Shown: positions 50,276-61,885 of the stretch, in pieces
Position numbering within the stretch: the first letter of the stretch is position 1
Layout: each line of letters starts with the position of its first letter
Assembly: GCA_039105265.1 (NCBI GenBank)
Contig: JAPFFF010000043.1
Location: forward strand, 248,001-312,000
Direction of reading: 5' to 3'
Source: Tritrichomonas musculus
Taxonomy: Eukaryota > Parabasalia > Tritrichomonadida > Tritrichomonadidae
DNA length: 64,000 bases
Notes under the pieces: generated by a model
What the model was told of the DNA's origin: nothing
The model's database searches: none
What the model saw: the letters and a program-made list of their open reading frames with translations, nothing else
Program-made: the position numbers and the translations under genes

Positions 50276-52049
50276 TGTTGATGTATACCAGATATCGATC
50301 TATATGAATCGGTTAATGCAAATAAATAAGAGATTTTAATCTCAGGGATTTGACGATTTGAATAAATCTGACTTAATAAATACAACAATAATTCTGTAAT
50401 TCCCAAACTATAACAAAAAGTATTCCCCTTATATAACAATAATAATATAAATTGACCTCCATCTCAGTGTTAGTTTTGTAGGAAAATCATCCTGAAAATG
50501 CATTTTTTTGAAGACTTTTATTAAAAATCGTTTTAACAAATTGAGAGACCCATTATCAAAAAGATATTGAATTAGTTCTGAAAATATTGAATTAAAAATT
50601 TGTTTTCTATATTCTCTAGTGATTTTGTAGAGAGAAACAAAAACTAAGGAAATAAATGATTTTTCCTTTAAACGAATATATATACATCTTCTTATACACG
50701 AACAAATAAAAGTTTTATGGCTGTAATATAGAAATTCCTAAAGTGTTGTCACGAATATTCGTAATTATTCATTTTAGGGAATTACACTTATATATTTTAA
50801 TATTGAAATAAATTAAATTGTTATAATATATAATAGCTATAATATAAAGTGAATAATAAATAAAGAAAAAGATAAAAATAAAAATATCAGTTATAAAATT
50901 TCAAAGAAAATTAACTTTTTAAGGGAAATTCAGAACAGACGTTAAGCATAATAAATATAAATAACATGGAATATAGCATTTAAAAATCTAATATTAATTA
51001 AAAAATAAATATATGAATATATTTAAAGATCAATAAAGACTATAAAATGTATTAAATGTTGAATTTTTTTGCCTCCTCATAGTGTAATAAAATTATCAAA
51101 AAGTTTATATCTCTTTCTTAAATTTGAATGAATTTTTATCATTTATAAAATATAGTTTTCACAATAATAATCATAAAATTTCAATATTATTTCATTCATT
51201 TATTCTAATATAGATATAAATATATTATATATTGCATTAATAAACGTTTTTCTAAAAATATTGATTATATCTAAATATTTGATGAAAACACGATTATTCT
51301 GATGTAAAGTTGAGAAATACTTGCTTTATATGATATATAAATATTTTAATGCAATCAAAAGTTCATTCTCATCCAAGTAAAATGAAAAATCGATACTTAA
51401 TCAAAAGAATCAACTTTTTCCCAAAATTGACTGTTGGAATTTGTACCGTTTTGCATAATATAATAATATTTTATGAATGAAATATTTTGAAATAATAACA
51501 ACGTGCAAGAGAATTGTTTCAAATAAATATTTATTTTAACATACGAAATTTTTTATTATTCAATTAATAACTGTAAAATCATTCAATTTTTTCTGAAAAG
51601 TTAAGAAAAAAAAAAGAAGTTGTTTAAGATCACGATCATGCCGAATAGAAATTCATTTCATAATAATGTTTATAAAAATAAAAATGTATATTAAAAAATA
51701 ATTTTAATTACTATTAAAAATACAAATTTACCTTTTATTTAAGAAGATATCTTATTTATTACTTTGAGTTTTTTTTTTGAATTGATTCAAATGCTTTTTT
51801 TTTTTCATAAATAGATAAATTACAAAAAGCTTTAATACAGAGCTATATTATATAATAATTTTTTTTTTATAGTTTTATTTTTTCAATTAAAAAAATGTTT
51901 TTCAATGAGTTCTGAAAATAAATCAAAATTTATTCGTAAATTTTGAATTTTTTGGAAATAAATATATCAAAAAGCGATTTTATTTCAGAAATCAAATTCA
52001 ATTTTTCTTTATTTTGAATGATTCAGTTTTTCTGGGATAGCTATTTTTC
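50276..52049. other. 1.8-kb AT-rich gene desert
   Basis: No coding frame, terminal repeats or tandem repeats recognised. The segment ends with the upstream region of the BAR/SH3-like gene, which contains T- and A-runs but no clear initiator motif. Confidence 0.4.
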
Positions 52050-53309
52050 ATGGCTTATCAAAACAGGAATGATTTTACTGTAGAGGTCTTAAGAGGATTA
52101 GTAAATCGTGTGTCAAGTTTGGAAGCTCGTGGATTAACAAGCTTTAGTTACCAAACGACTTTATTTGAACAACTTAACGATTTAAGTAGGGAAAATATAA
52201 CTTTAATACAAAAAATTCCTCTAGATATAGAATGCACTCCTGGCTTTCCAGGAGCACAAAATGACACGCTAACAGAAATTTCCAATTTTATTGCAAATTT
52301 TTTTAATATTACCAATAGTATAGAAAAACAAACAAATAAAACAATTGATTCATTTAAACAAGAATACTCTAGCTTATCAGGTTTGATGAACGAACATTTA
52401 GCTGACTTATCCTCAAATTCTCATCAGATAGATTCCATTAAATTTACCATTAAAGGAAGTAAACAAAATTTACCATCCAAGTTTATTAAATATCAAAAAT
52501 CTATTAATAATATCATCGCTAGCAACAAGATGAAAAAAAAATCAGAAGCTACTCGTTTATACGGAAAATTATTAAAAATTCGAAAGGACGATGCTGTTTA
52601 TTCACGACCAAATATTATTCCATCAGCAGAAAAATGCATGTCTTTGATAACCGAGAATTCTAATAGTTCAATTGAACTCTTAAAAAAGCAATTTTCACTC
52701 CAAAAAAATATTCTATTGGCAATTATCCATTCAAACCGAGAAATTATTACCAATTGCGAACAACTGTCAAATGAATTCACAAGTATGATGAACCAAATCG
52801 ATTTTCATAGCGATTTTCAAAGATTTACGGAATACAATAAAATTATCAGATATGATATTTTACCAATGGACTTCAAACCAATTGATCTTAATCACGAATG
52901 TTTTAACCAAATTGCAACTGTTTCTAAAATTGTGGCATTTCAATTTTATCCATACTCAATGGCCAAAATGAAAAATGATTTCATTGCTGTAGACAAAGGC
53001 GAATTGTCTGTTCAGAAGGGAAAAATTCTTTTGTTAATGGAAGACTTAAGTTTGAATTGGACTTTTGCTCAAAATCCATATACGAGAGTTATGGGTTACG
53101 TTCCTTCATCTTTCTTAGAGGAAATTGGAAAGGGACTTGGCGTTCTTTTGTATGAATTCGAAGCAAAAGAAGAAATCCTTAATAAAGGAGATTATGTTGC
53201 TATCGAAAGCAAATCATTAGATAATGAAACTTATCAAATTCATTCAATTACCGACAACATTATTGAAATTCCATTTTCATACATTGGTATCATTAGCGAA
53301 ATATTATAA
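52050..53309 (+). CDS. BAR-like helical protein with two C-terminal SH3-type domains
   Basis: The protein has 419 residues. Residues 1-275 are helical with long heptad-like stretches (DSFKQEYSSLSGLMNEHLAD, IELLKKQFSLQKNILLAIIH), matching the size and layout of a BAR or F-BAR membrane-curving domain; there is no diagnostic motif, so the type is uncertain. Residues 310-355 are an SH3 domain: DFIAVDKGELSVQKGKILLL then NWTFAQNPYTRVMGYVPSSF, with the ELS-KG, W and GYVPSxF hallmarks. Residues 357-415 (GVLLYEFEAKEEILNKGDYV) look like a second, divergent SH3. Such proteins link curved membrane to actin assembly. The ATG at 52050 is the first in frame; the stop is TAAA. Confidence 0.8.
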   Translation: MAYQNRNDFTVEVLRGLVNRVSSLEARGLTSFSYQTTLFEQLNDLSRENITLIQKIPLDIECTPGFPGAQNDTLTEISNFIANFFNITNSIEKQTNKTIDSFKQEYSSLSGLMNEHLADLSSNSHQIDSIKFTIKGSKQNLPSKFIKYQKSINNIIASNKMKKKSEATRLYGKLLKIRKDDAVYSRPNIIPSAEKCMSLITENSNSSIELLKKQFSLQKNILLAIIHSNREIITNCEQLSNEFTSMMNQIDFHSDFQRFTEYNKIIRYDILPMDFKPIDLNHECFNQIATVSKIVAFQFYPYSMAKMKNDFIAVDKGELSVQKGKILLLMEDLSLNWTFAQNPYTRVMGYVPSSFLEEIGKGLGVLLYEFEAKEEILNKGDYVAIESKSLDNETYQIHSITDNIIEIPFSYIGIISEIL

Positions 53310-53512
53310 ATTTGCTTATTTTTAAAATTATTTATAAAGGTTATATTTGTTTTACATTACTTTTATTTGTTTATTTATTTGTAGTATCTGCTCGTCGTTT
53401 AACTTGAAATTGTTTTTTTTTTTTTTTTTTTTGATCATAGTTTAATTTTGATGTTAATAGATATTGGATTGTCGGAGGATGAATTGAGGCAAAAATCTGT
53501 CTTTTCATTTTA
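53310..53512. other. Spacer with T20 run
   Basis: A T20 run at about 53413-53432; otherwise featureless. Confidence 0.35.
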
Positions 53513-55682
53513 AGGGCAAAGTTGGCTTTGCCAAAAATTCAATAATAATTCAAAAAAATGAATAAAAATCTTTTTTTTTTTTGTGAGAGTACTGAAATTA
53601 TTTTGGAAGTATTCAATTTTTTCTTACACGAAAAAAAAAGATCGAAGATTTCTGATGAATCAAAAAAAAACTACGACTTCTTTCTTGTGGCGAATGAATA
53701 AGATTATTCAGTATATTTTTTTTATACATATAAAATTACAAAGAATAAAATAAAAAAAATATCAATATACGTATAGTTGGCTCTTCTATAAGTTAATTTT
53801 TTATTTAAAAGAATGATATAACTAGAAAGTATATAAGTTATATAATAATATTTATAATTTTTTGTTGATGTATCTTTGCTTTTTAATCATCCACGACTAT
53901 TTTTTCCCAAGCATTTAAAAAAACAACTTTCTGTCTGATCGCTTTATGGGAAATCAATTGAAATATATTATTTATGAGACTAATATAAAGCTATATTTTG
54001 TATAATCACTTTGATATAATGATTATTTATCGAGGAAAATTGAATTGAAGTTAGTATCATGAAATTTTTCTGAGAGGTGAGTTGGCTCTTCTCTCAAAAT
54101 TTTTAAAAAATAAAAGTAGAAAAGATTTTGTTCGCTAAGAATGGCATTAATATGTCATCGATATATTAGTATATTTTTTTTTCGAATTAATAAACGCGGA
54201 TGCCAGGAAAAAAAAAAAAGATCATCGAAGATTTAAAAACATTTCTTGTGGGAAAATAACTTGTATTGAATTTGAGCATGTTGAATATCTGAATAATATC
54301 ATAAATCACGGGAAAATAAAAAATTAATGGTAAAGACTGCGTCTTTCCAAAATAATTTTTAATAATTTTTGAGTTATATGGTTCTCAAAAAGTTTTATTG
54401 AATTATATTAGATTATTAATTGTGGAAAGTTAAATGATTTATATTTTTATGGTATTTACTCCTGGTTTATCTAATAAAACATTAAAAACTTCTTTTTTAT
54501 TGAATTTTCTCTTTTTGAAATGAAAAAAATCAAAATATTAATTATTTTCACTTTTTGTGATAAAAATTTTAATTTATTCAAATAATTTTATTTTTTCAGA
54601 GTAATGTTATATTTTCTGTTTTTAATTTATTTTTTTGGTATTTAAAAAGTTTAACTCAAATCAATTTTTAAAGTATTATAGTTTTTATAAATTCCTATTT
54701 TTTTCTTTTATTTATTATTTAATGTCATTTATAAAGATGTTTTAAATTATATAAAGTTGATTTAATTTGAAAAAAAAGTCAATTTTAAATTGAAATATCT
54801 TTATTAAATAATAATAGAGTTATAAATAAAACCTAAAACTAAAAAAATAGATTATAATATTTCTCAATGAGCACTTTTAAAATTATACTCAAAATTTTAT
54901 AATTTTTTTAACATTCTAATTTACTAAAAATGATGTTTTTTTTCAATTACAAATTGGACGTATTGATACAAAAAGTTCTTAATCAACCGATTATCATCAG
55001 AAAATATCTTTATAATGAATAGATAAGACTTCTCTTAAACTGCCATCTTAAGAAAATTCATAAGACTTCTCTTAAAATCAATACCAGACATTTCACACAG
55101 ATGACAGGCTCCTTTTTCATTCTATAATATGAGAAATTTTAATTTTCAAAAATAGAATATTTTAATTCATACGCTTTGATAATTTTTTTATCAAAATGGT
55201 CAATAATTTTCATTTTCCAAACTAATTCAAGTTGGATCTATCAACTTTTTATAATCAATTGTGATAGAAAATTATTTGAAAAATTGCATTTCCAGAAAAA
55301 AATCATTTAAAAAAATATAGTTGCTTGATTAATATGCATATAAATGATTAGTTTTACTTAATAAGCTTTTTTTAAAAAAAATTAAAAAACAATCAAAAAA
55401 TTTGAGAGAATAGCAAAAAATACTCAATTATTTGAAAGCATAGAAAAATACAAATATGAATAAAATTAAATATATCAATATATTGATAATGCTCAAATTA
55501 TTGGTATACACACTTAATTATTTCAAATAATAAACATTCAAAAATAGTATAAATATGAAAATTTAATATTTATATATCGCAATATGAACGTTTATCTTTT
55601 AAACACCAAATTTGTATAGAAAAAAAAAATATTCAATTTTTTTTTGGTTTCTCAAAAAATGATCGTCAGCCAACTTTGCCCT
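53513..55682. mobile_element. Possible TA-flanked element with 15-bp terminal inverted repeats
   Basis: AGGGCAAAGTTGGCT at 53513 is exactly inverted at the right end (AGCCAACTTTGCCCT, to 55682), and both are flanked by TA. The 2170 bp inside are AT-rich, have no transposase-like frame and show degenerate internal duplication (AGATC..GAAGATTT and TTCTTGTGG near 53640-53690 and again near 54220-54255; GTTGGCTCTTCT at about 53776 and 54080). A very old or non-autonomous element is the simplest reading. Confidence 0.5.
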
Positions 55683-55684
55683 TA

Positions 55685-56888
55685 ATGATAATCAGAAGTA
55701 TCTTTTTGCCTTTCCATGGCAAAAAACGCAATTCATGCGATTTTAAGTTTTAATTTATTTAATAATTATTTAATAATTATAATTTCAGCTAAAATATTTA
55801 TAATTATTTTATTATTTATGAAAATACATCCATTTTAAATAATTGAATTAATTCAATTTTTCAAATGAGCAAATCATATTAATAAGCATAATAATATCTT
55901 AAAATTTATGGATTATTTTATATATATAATGATAAAATTAAATTAATAAACTTTTATAAAAATTAATATATATGTCATTAACAAAAAATCTCTACAGTTG
56001 TCGAGAAAAGTTTTTAATATTATTGATTAGCAAAAATAAAAGTTTATCTGCTGGTATATACATTACATATTTCTCCATCTAACTTGTGGGAATGCATACA
56101 TTATATATGGGATTAAAAATCCTTCAAAAACAAAAAAAAAAACTTTTTAAAATAGAAAACTTGCAAACAAAGCTTCTAAATTATATAACCATGATGCTGG
56201 TATAATGACCATTTCATTAAACTCCCTTTTAATTTAATAAATTTAATTACATTGTTTTTTTAATTAAAGACATATGTTTTTTGCTTCTTACCTATATAAA
56301 ATAGAGACGAAAACATTAAATTTTTTATATTTTGATTTGAAGCTAATTATAAAATCTTTTAATATTTTTTTTAAATTCTTAAGAATTCTGATATTTTTTC
56401 AAATATTAAAAAAGATAAGTTTACTTTTAATTAATTTATATCAGACTGGTGCATAACAAAACATTAAATCTTGATAGTTAAAATAATTAGCTGAAAAAGT
56501 ATTTATTTCATATTTTATAAACATAATTTCATTTTATTATTTAATTATAAAACATTTTAGCTACTTTACAAAAAGATTTTCAAAGGAATAACCAAGATAT
56601 ATATCTGTAAAATATTTTATGGATTTTATCGTTCTCTTTCAATTAAAACTTAACGTATGATGCGTTTTTAAAGAATTTTAAAATTCAATGAAAAATAATA
56701 TTTTCTCTATAAATTAAAAAAAGACAGATTAATTTTTATCAATGATCGTTTATCCTAAAAAAACTTTTTGAGAAATTAAAACAATTTGTCTGAAAAGTTT
56801 CTTTTGAAAATATTTCTCAATTTTCCATCGTTATTTAAAAATTTGAGAAGCTTTGATCAAAGAAATAAATAGTTAGATCATTGTTTTT
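55685..56888. other. AT-rich gene desert
   Basis: No coding frame or repeats recognised; a 60-codon frame near 56274 is AT-run noise. Confidence 0.4.
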
Positions 56889-57461
56889 ATGGAAATGATT
56901 TCTGATCCAAATATTGTTCTAAGGCGCCAACAAGATGTTTTAGAGGTAAATAATAAAAATATCATCTCTAGTACTCATAACACAGACACCGAACCCGAAG
57001 CAGAAGCAGACACTGAAGTTGAAAATTCACAAGACCACAAACAATCTGAAATTATTATCGAATGTGGAAAGAACAATGAAACAAGTCAAAGGAAGAATAA
57101 AAGAAACGGATTTACTAGACTTATTGATAAACTTCCAAGTTATGAATACGATGTTCCATCTAAATCAAAATCCACAAATACCAAGAAAAAAAGCAATGAT
57201 ATAAATGATCTTGTTCCATTAGATATTAGAAATACAGACAATAATAGATTTGCAAGCTATCAAGATGCCTTTTTTTATATCGCATCTCATTGTCGTAAAT
57301 ATCACAATAAATTCACACGTGAGAGGTGCCGTGAGTATCTTAAATATTGCTACATCATCGATTTTGCACATGATGAGTTCATTCCAATTACAACCAGCTT
57401 ATCAACAAAAGAATTCAATAAATTATTTCAAAAGACAAATAGAGAAATGAAATACCTTTAA
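56889..57461 (+). CDS. Conserved small protein, paralogue of the 8.85-kb gene
   Basis: The 190-residue protein has the acidic N-terminus NTDTEPEAEADTEVE. From about residue 77 it carries the shared C-terminal block NGFTRLIDKLPSYEYDVP, PLDIRNTDNNRFASYQDAF, ASHCRKYHNKFTRERCREYL, IIDFAHDEFIPIT and KEFNKLFQKTNREMKYL. Differences from the 8.85-kb gene are mostly conservative, and the basic linker is unrelated in sequence. A stop in TAAA context follows. Both copies sit isolated in AT-rich DNA in the same orientation. Function unknown; the kept charge pattern and lack of hydrophobic segments suggest a soluble protein. Confidence 0.75.
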   Translation: MEMISDPNIVLRRQQDVLEVNNKNIISSTHNTDTEPEAEADTEVENSQDHKQSEIIIECGKNNETSQRKNKRNGFTRLIDKLPSYEYDVPSKSKSTNTKKKSNDINDLVPLDIRNTDNNRFASYQDAFFYIASHCRKYHNKFTRERCREYLKYCYIIDFAHDEFIPITTSLSTKEFNKLFQKTNREMKYL

Positions 57462-58057
57462 ATATTGAATTTGATTATATTCGAAAATATTAATTTTCTC
57501 AGATTGTTCAATTTATTATTATAATAATAAATTATTATGAAATTATTATTATTATTATTATTTACTTTTAATATCATTTATATATACTTTAATTTATAAA
57601 ACAATATCAGTTCTGTAACTTAATTTGAAACATAATAGTTTTTTTTTCTAACAATATTTTTAATATCTTTTTAAATTTAAGAAGACAAATAAATTATACA
57701 AATCAATTTTGAAGTCATGATTTATTTCAAATGAAAACTTCATTTTTGGTAAAAATTAAATAATGATAAAAATCTAATGAGTAAATAATTTAATATTCAA
57801 CGAGAGACAAAAAAATTCAAGACAAATCAAAAAATGAAATGGAAACCAGACTACTTTCGAAATTTTAATAAGAAATTAACAATGCAAAATTGATATTAAT
57901 TTCCGAAATTCTAAAAACCTTTCCAGTTTATTTTCAAATAATTAAATATGATATTGGAAATGTCCAAAAAATAAAAATAAGAATGGTGCGATATATATCA
58001 TTATCTTTTAATATTATGAACATTTTTATGAAATAAACAAAAGTTCATATTTCACAT
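57462..58057. other. AT-rich spacer between convergent genes
   Basis: An (ATT)n microsatellite lies near 57519-57560. Nothing else recognised. Confidence 0.4.
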
Positions 58058-59425
58058 TTAAAGTGAGTTATTTATTTATTTTTGATAGGCGAAGTATGCC
58101 AAAGAATTCAATCATTGAAAATACGCCATCATACTGCGTGCCACTATGCCAGCAGCAGCCATTTTCAATGAGCCGAATGAAATTTTGAATGTAGCCGTAA
58201 CTTTTGCTCCATTCAATTTTTCTTCATTTTCACGACGATCAATTTCAATCCACGTCTGACCATCTTGCGAAACTTCAATTGCCCAGTTTTTAAGTTGTTT
58301 CGAATTGGGATTTCTATTATGCGACCTGATTGAGTAACTCGAAAGCTGAACCAGCTTGTCTTTGAAGTCAAAGCACGCAAACGCTCCCTTGTCATTTCCT
58401 GACGGATAATAGAGGTCCTCACTCTCATAATCAACAAGATTCTTTGGATGATTGCTTTCGTGAATCATATTTGATGTGATTTCAATTGTTCCGTTGTCGT
58501 GTATGTTGCCGCCAGTCTCGCTTGTCAGGTGCCTCATGATACCTTCAAATTCTTTACCTTCACTCATGTTGAATTCAATTGATCTATCGGTGTATCGTTT
58601 ATCTTCCTTATCTTTGTGTGAATTTGATTCTGACACGAAGAGGTGCCTGCAGAAGGCCTGCCAAACTTTGCCGTTGATGTCATCAACATAAAATTCTTTC
58701 ACAAATCGTTTCAGTTTTTCTTCACTGACATTCTCAAAAAAAACATATTCAAAAAGAATTGAGAATCGTCGGTCTTTCTCATAAAAACTCATGACAAAAT
58801 CAAGCAGATCGTCTTCTTCTCTTATTTTCAGGTCGTCGTTGCAAATTATCTTTTCAATCGTTTCAATGGGAAAAATTTTCAGTCCTTCTTTATCAATGTC
58901 ATCGAAGTGTGATGCGATGAATGAGAAAACTCTTTCAACACTTTCAATATATTCTGAATTATGTGAAATATTTGAAAAGTTGTTCGTAATACTCTCAATT
59001 TTTGTGAGGATTTCAATCGAGTTTTCAGTACTGATGCCAGAGATGAATTCTGGATGGAGTTTGAAATAAGAATCGATGTTGCCAAGTTTGAAAAAGTATG
59101 TCGAGTAAAGTTCGCGTTGTCTCTCACTCAACTGCTTGCTTTCACAGTTACATAATTCAACAAAATTTAAAAAGTCGTCATTACCATCGTCATTGTTGGA
59201 TGCTTCTCCTTCGTTTCCTGATTCTATATCTATGCGGTATTCTTGGATCGTTTCATCTTGATAATGTAAATTTCGAATAATCGGAGATAAAAGATCAGCA
59301 ACAATTCGTGGGACAGGGTACCTCTTCCCAGAGACAATGAAGTCAAAATCATTTTGATATTTTCCAAAAGGGATTCCCTTCAAAATGTTTGTATTGAGTG
59401 TGAAAGTTATTTCGGCACTTTCCAT
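58058..59425 (-). pseudogene. BTB/BACK plus F5/8-C-like domain protein with one frameshift
   Basis: From ATG 59425 the protein has a BTB-like N-terminus (FDFIVSGKRYPVPRIVADLL), a BACK-like helical part (about 150-265) and a discoidin-like domain from about 290 (EGKEFEGIMRHLTSETGGN, ACFDFKDKLVQLSSYSIR, NWAIEVSQDGQTWIEIDRRE). The given frame ends 58112-58114 after a non-homologous tail. One base shift near 58180-58188, in an AAAATTT context, gives the expected end of the domain in another frame: NFIRLIENGCCWHSGTQYDG and VFSMIEFFGILRL, with TAAA stop at 58058-58060. So the gene is complete except for one frameshift, which may be real or a sequencing error. The family is large in trichomonads; function unknown. 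Confidence 0.8.
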
Positions 59426-59965
59426 TTTTCAAAAATAAATTAACCTTATTTGACCTTTCTTTGATTACTAATTCAAATTGGTGATTCAAAAAGTAAGAAT
59501 TTTGAATACTTATAAAAACTCAAAACTGGGCTTCGTGTGAACGTTTTTGATTAATTTAAAACGCAAAATGTTAATTTTTTCAACTTTTAAAACAAATTAA
59601 AAGAAAGCTTTTATCAAAAAACAAAAAATAGTTATGATAATAGATATGATATTTGTTATTAATATAAAAATTTTTAAAAAATCTTTCTATTAATTTGTTT
59701 ATTTATTTAATAAAATATTAAATTTAAAATAAAATATTTATTTTCTTGCTTTAGTGTTTCTTAATTTTGCTTATTTTTCAAGTGAATTGTAATGAGACAA
59801 AAAATGATCTATTTTACCTTGAATAAAGTTATTCCATTGTTAATTAATTTATTTAAGTTGCAAACTATCTATATTATATATATGTAAAATTATATTGATA
59901 ATTTAATACAATTTAAACAAATGTAATTTTGACATACTTCCACCTTAAAAAAAGGTAATCATTGC
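59426..59965. other. AT-rich spacer
   Basis: The ACTTTTTGAATC word near 59488 (TCAAAAAGT on plus) lies about 60 bp upstream of the BTB gene. Nothing else recognised. Confidence 0.35.
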
Positions 59966-61490
59966 TTATGCTTTTATAATTTTGGTATTTGATGGAATAT
60001 CAAGTAAAGTTTTATCAATTGATAATGGAATTGATATTTGTGCTAGTGAAATACATTCTTTGAAAGCATTTTTTCCAATTGAAGTCACAGATGGCGGAAT
60101 TGGTATTTGTTCTAATGAAGAGCATCCATCAAAAGCATTATATCCAATTGATTTTAAAGATGAAGGATTTTCAAATGTAATTTGCATCAATGATGAACAA
60201 TTATCAAAAACACATTTTTCAATGGAAGTCACAGATGATGGAATTGATATTTTGGCTAATGATGAACAATTTCGAAAAGCACAATTATCAATTGAAGCCA
60301 CTGATGATGGAATAGAGATTTGTTTCAACGATGAACATTCAGCAAAAACCGATTGTTTAATTGATGTTATAGATGAAGAGATAGCAATTTCTACCAATGA
60401 TGAACATCTTGCAAAAGCAGAGCTACCAATTTCAATTACTGATGATGGTATCGATATTTGCGTCAAAGCTGAGCAATTGGAGAAAGCATAATATCCAATT
60501 CTAGTCACCGATGAAGGAATTGATAATTTAGTTAATGATATGCATCCATGGAATGTATTACTTTCAATTTTCGTTACTGATGATGGATATTTCCTTCAAT
60601 GATGAACAATGATAAAAAGCACTTTCTCCAATTGAAGTCACAGATGATGGAATTGAGATCCGTGTAAGTGGCGAAGAATCAAAAATAGTTTTGAAACTAT
60701 AAAAAGCACCATTACCAATCCTAACAACAGACGATGGAAGAGCTATTTTTGTTATATTATAATCATATTCAAAATAACAATTAGGGATACAATCAAAATT
60801 TTGTAATAATGAATAAGCAACATGAATTTTCTTTTCTTTCAATGCTTTTATAATTATGGTTTTAATATCTGCTTTTTTTAGTCGCTTTATATATTTTTTA
60901 ATTTTCTTCTCTTTGAGTTTCAAATAAAAATCAATAAGTTCATTGTATTCATTTTGGCATAAACTGAAAAAAATGTTATTTCCATCAATTTTTGATGGAA
61001 AAAAATCGTAATTGGCTGATGAAAAAATAGTTAAAATAACATCGTCATCCAAATCTGATATTTTTGTTGAACTATCAAAATAATTATTAAATATGTAATG
61101 TGCTATTTCATTATGGTGATCTTTAATTGCCTTTGAAAAAGTTTTATCATCAAATTCAATGTTTTTGTCTTCTAAAAAATGAATAACTTCGGGATTGTTC
61201 GAATGCACTGCATAAATCCATAATGATGAAGTTAATTCAACATTATTTATCCATAAATATTTCATTATTTGAATAGATCCAAAGAATGTTGCATATTCAA
61301 GTAATGTTGGATCTTTTTCAATAAACATTGAATTTGTTTCAAAAATTGATCATTTGATTTGACTTGAAAGTGAGATGTTCGTCCTATGAACGTATTGAAC
61401 AAAGTCAATTATCAAGTCTTCTCGAATGTTTGAACATAGTTTTGTTTCATTTTCAAATGTTTGACGGTTTCTCTCGGATACAATGATTCA
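59966..61490 (-). pseudogene. DUF3447-ankyrin gene ending in BspA-type LRRs, broken
   Basis: Minus-strand order: SERNRQTFENETKLCSNIRE and DLIIDFVQYVHRTNISLSSQ (DUF3447), an in-frame TGA near 61350, then FIEKDPTLLEYATFFGSIQI and ankyrin helices to about 60780. Without a break it then becomes LRR_5 repeats (KIALPSSVVRIGNGAF, SIPSSVTSIGESAFYHCSSL). A frameshift near 60590 separates the first two LRR units from the rest (SIPSSVTRIGYYAFSNCSAL and seven more), which ends at 59966-59968. The DUF3447-LRR combination in one gene is unusual. At about 61485 the 5' end is fused out of frame to a kinase fragment. Confidence 0.75.
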
Positions 61491-61885
61491 TCAACATAAA
61501 TGTTCTTCGTGCTTATTTTAGGATGAAAAATGCCGTGTGAATGAAGACACAGCATTGCTGATGCAATTCCATAAATGTTGATCAATTTTTTTTTGTATCG
61601 TTCTAGCCTGGATAAATTTTCCCTTTTCGCTCTGCTTGAATGATGTCATTCAATGTTCGATCTGTTGAATACTCGCCAATAACAACTGATTTTAATTGAT
61701 TCTTGATGTCAACAATACTGAATCCAACAATTTGTTGAATTGATGGATACTTTATTTCTTTCAATTTTTCAACTTCTTTTGAAATGTTTTTCATTTCTTC
61801 TTCGCTGTAATCTTTCCTTACATTCTGTCTTTCACCTTATAAATACTAGAAACGGCACCATTTTTAATTTTATCTTGTTTTTTAT
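61483..61885 (-). pseudogene. Protein kinase fragment (second of two), fused to the ankyrin gene
   Basis: The minus strand codes NYKKQDKIKNGAVSSIYKVK (glycine-loop region), then YSEEEMKNISKEVEKLKEIK, YPSIQQIVGFSIVDIKNQL, GEYSTDRTLNDIIQAE (hinge and alphaD), and YGIASAMLCLHSHGIFHPKI with STKNIYVDESLYPRE, the place of HRDLKPENILLDxxLYPK. The catalytic Asp is lost (HPK), and the frame shifts at least twice. It breaks off at 61483, where DUF3447 coding begins. The TKL-like trichomonad kinase pattern is clear. Confidence 0.7.

Noticed and set aside
56274-56456. 60-codon plus frame
   Set aside because: Phe/Leu/Ile/Lys-rich translation of AT-rich DNA without protein-like features.
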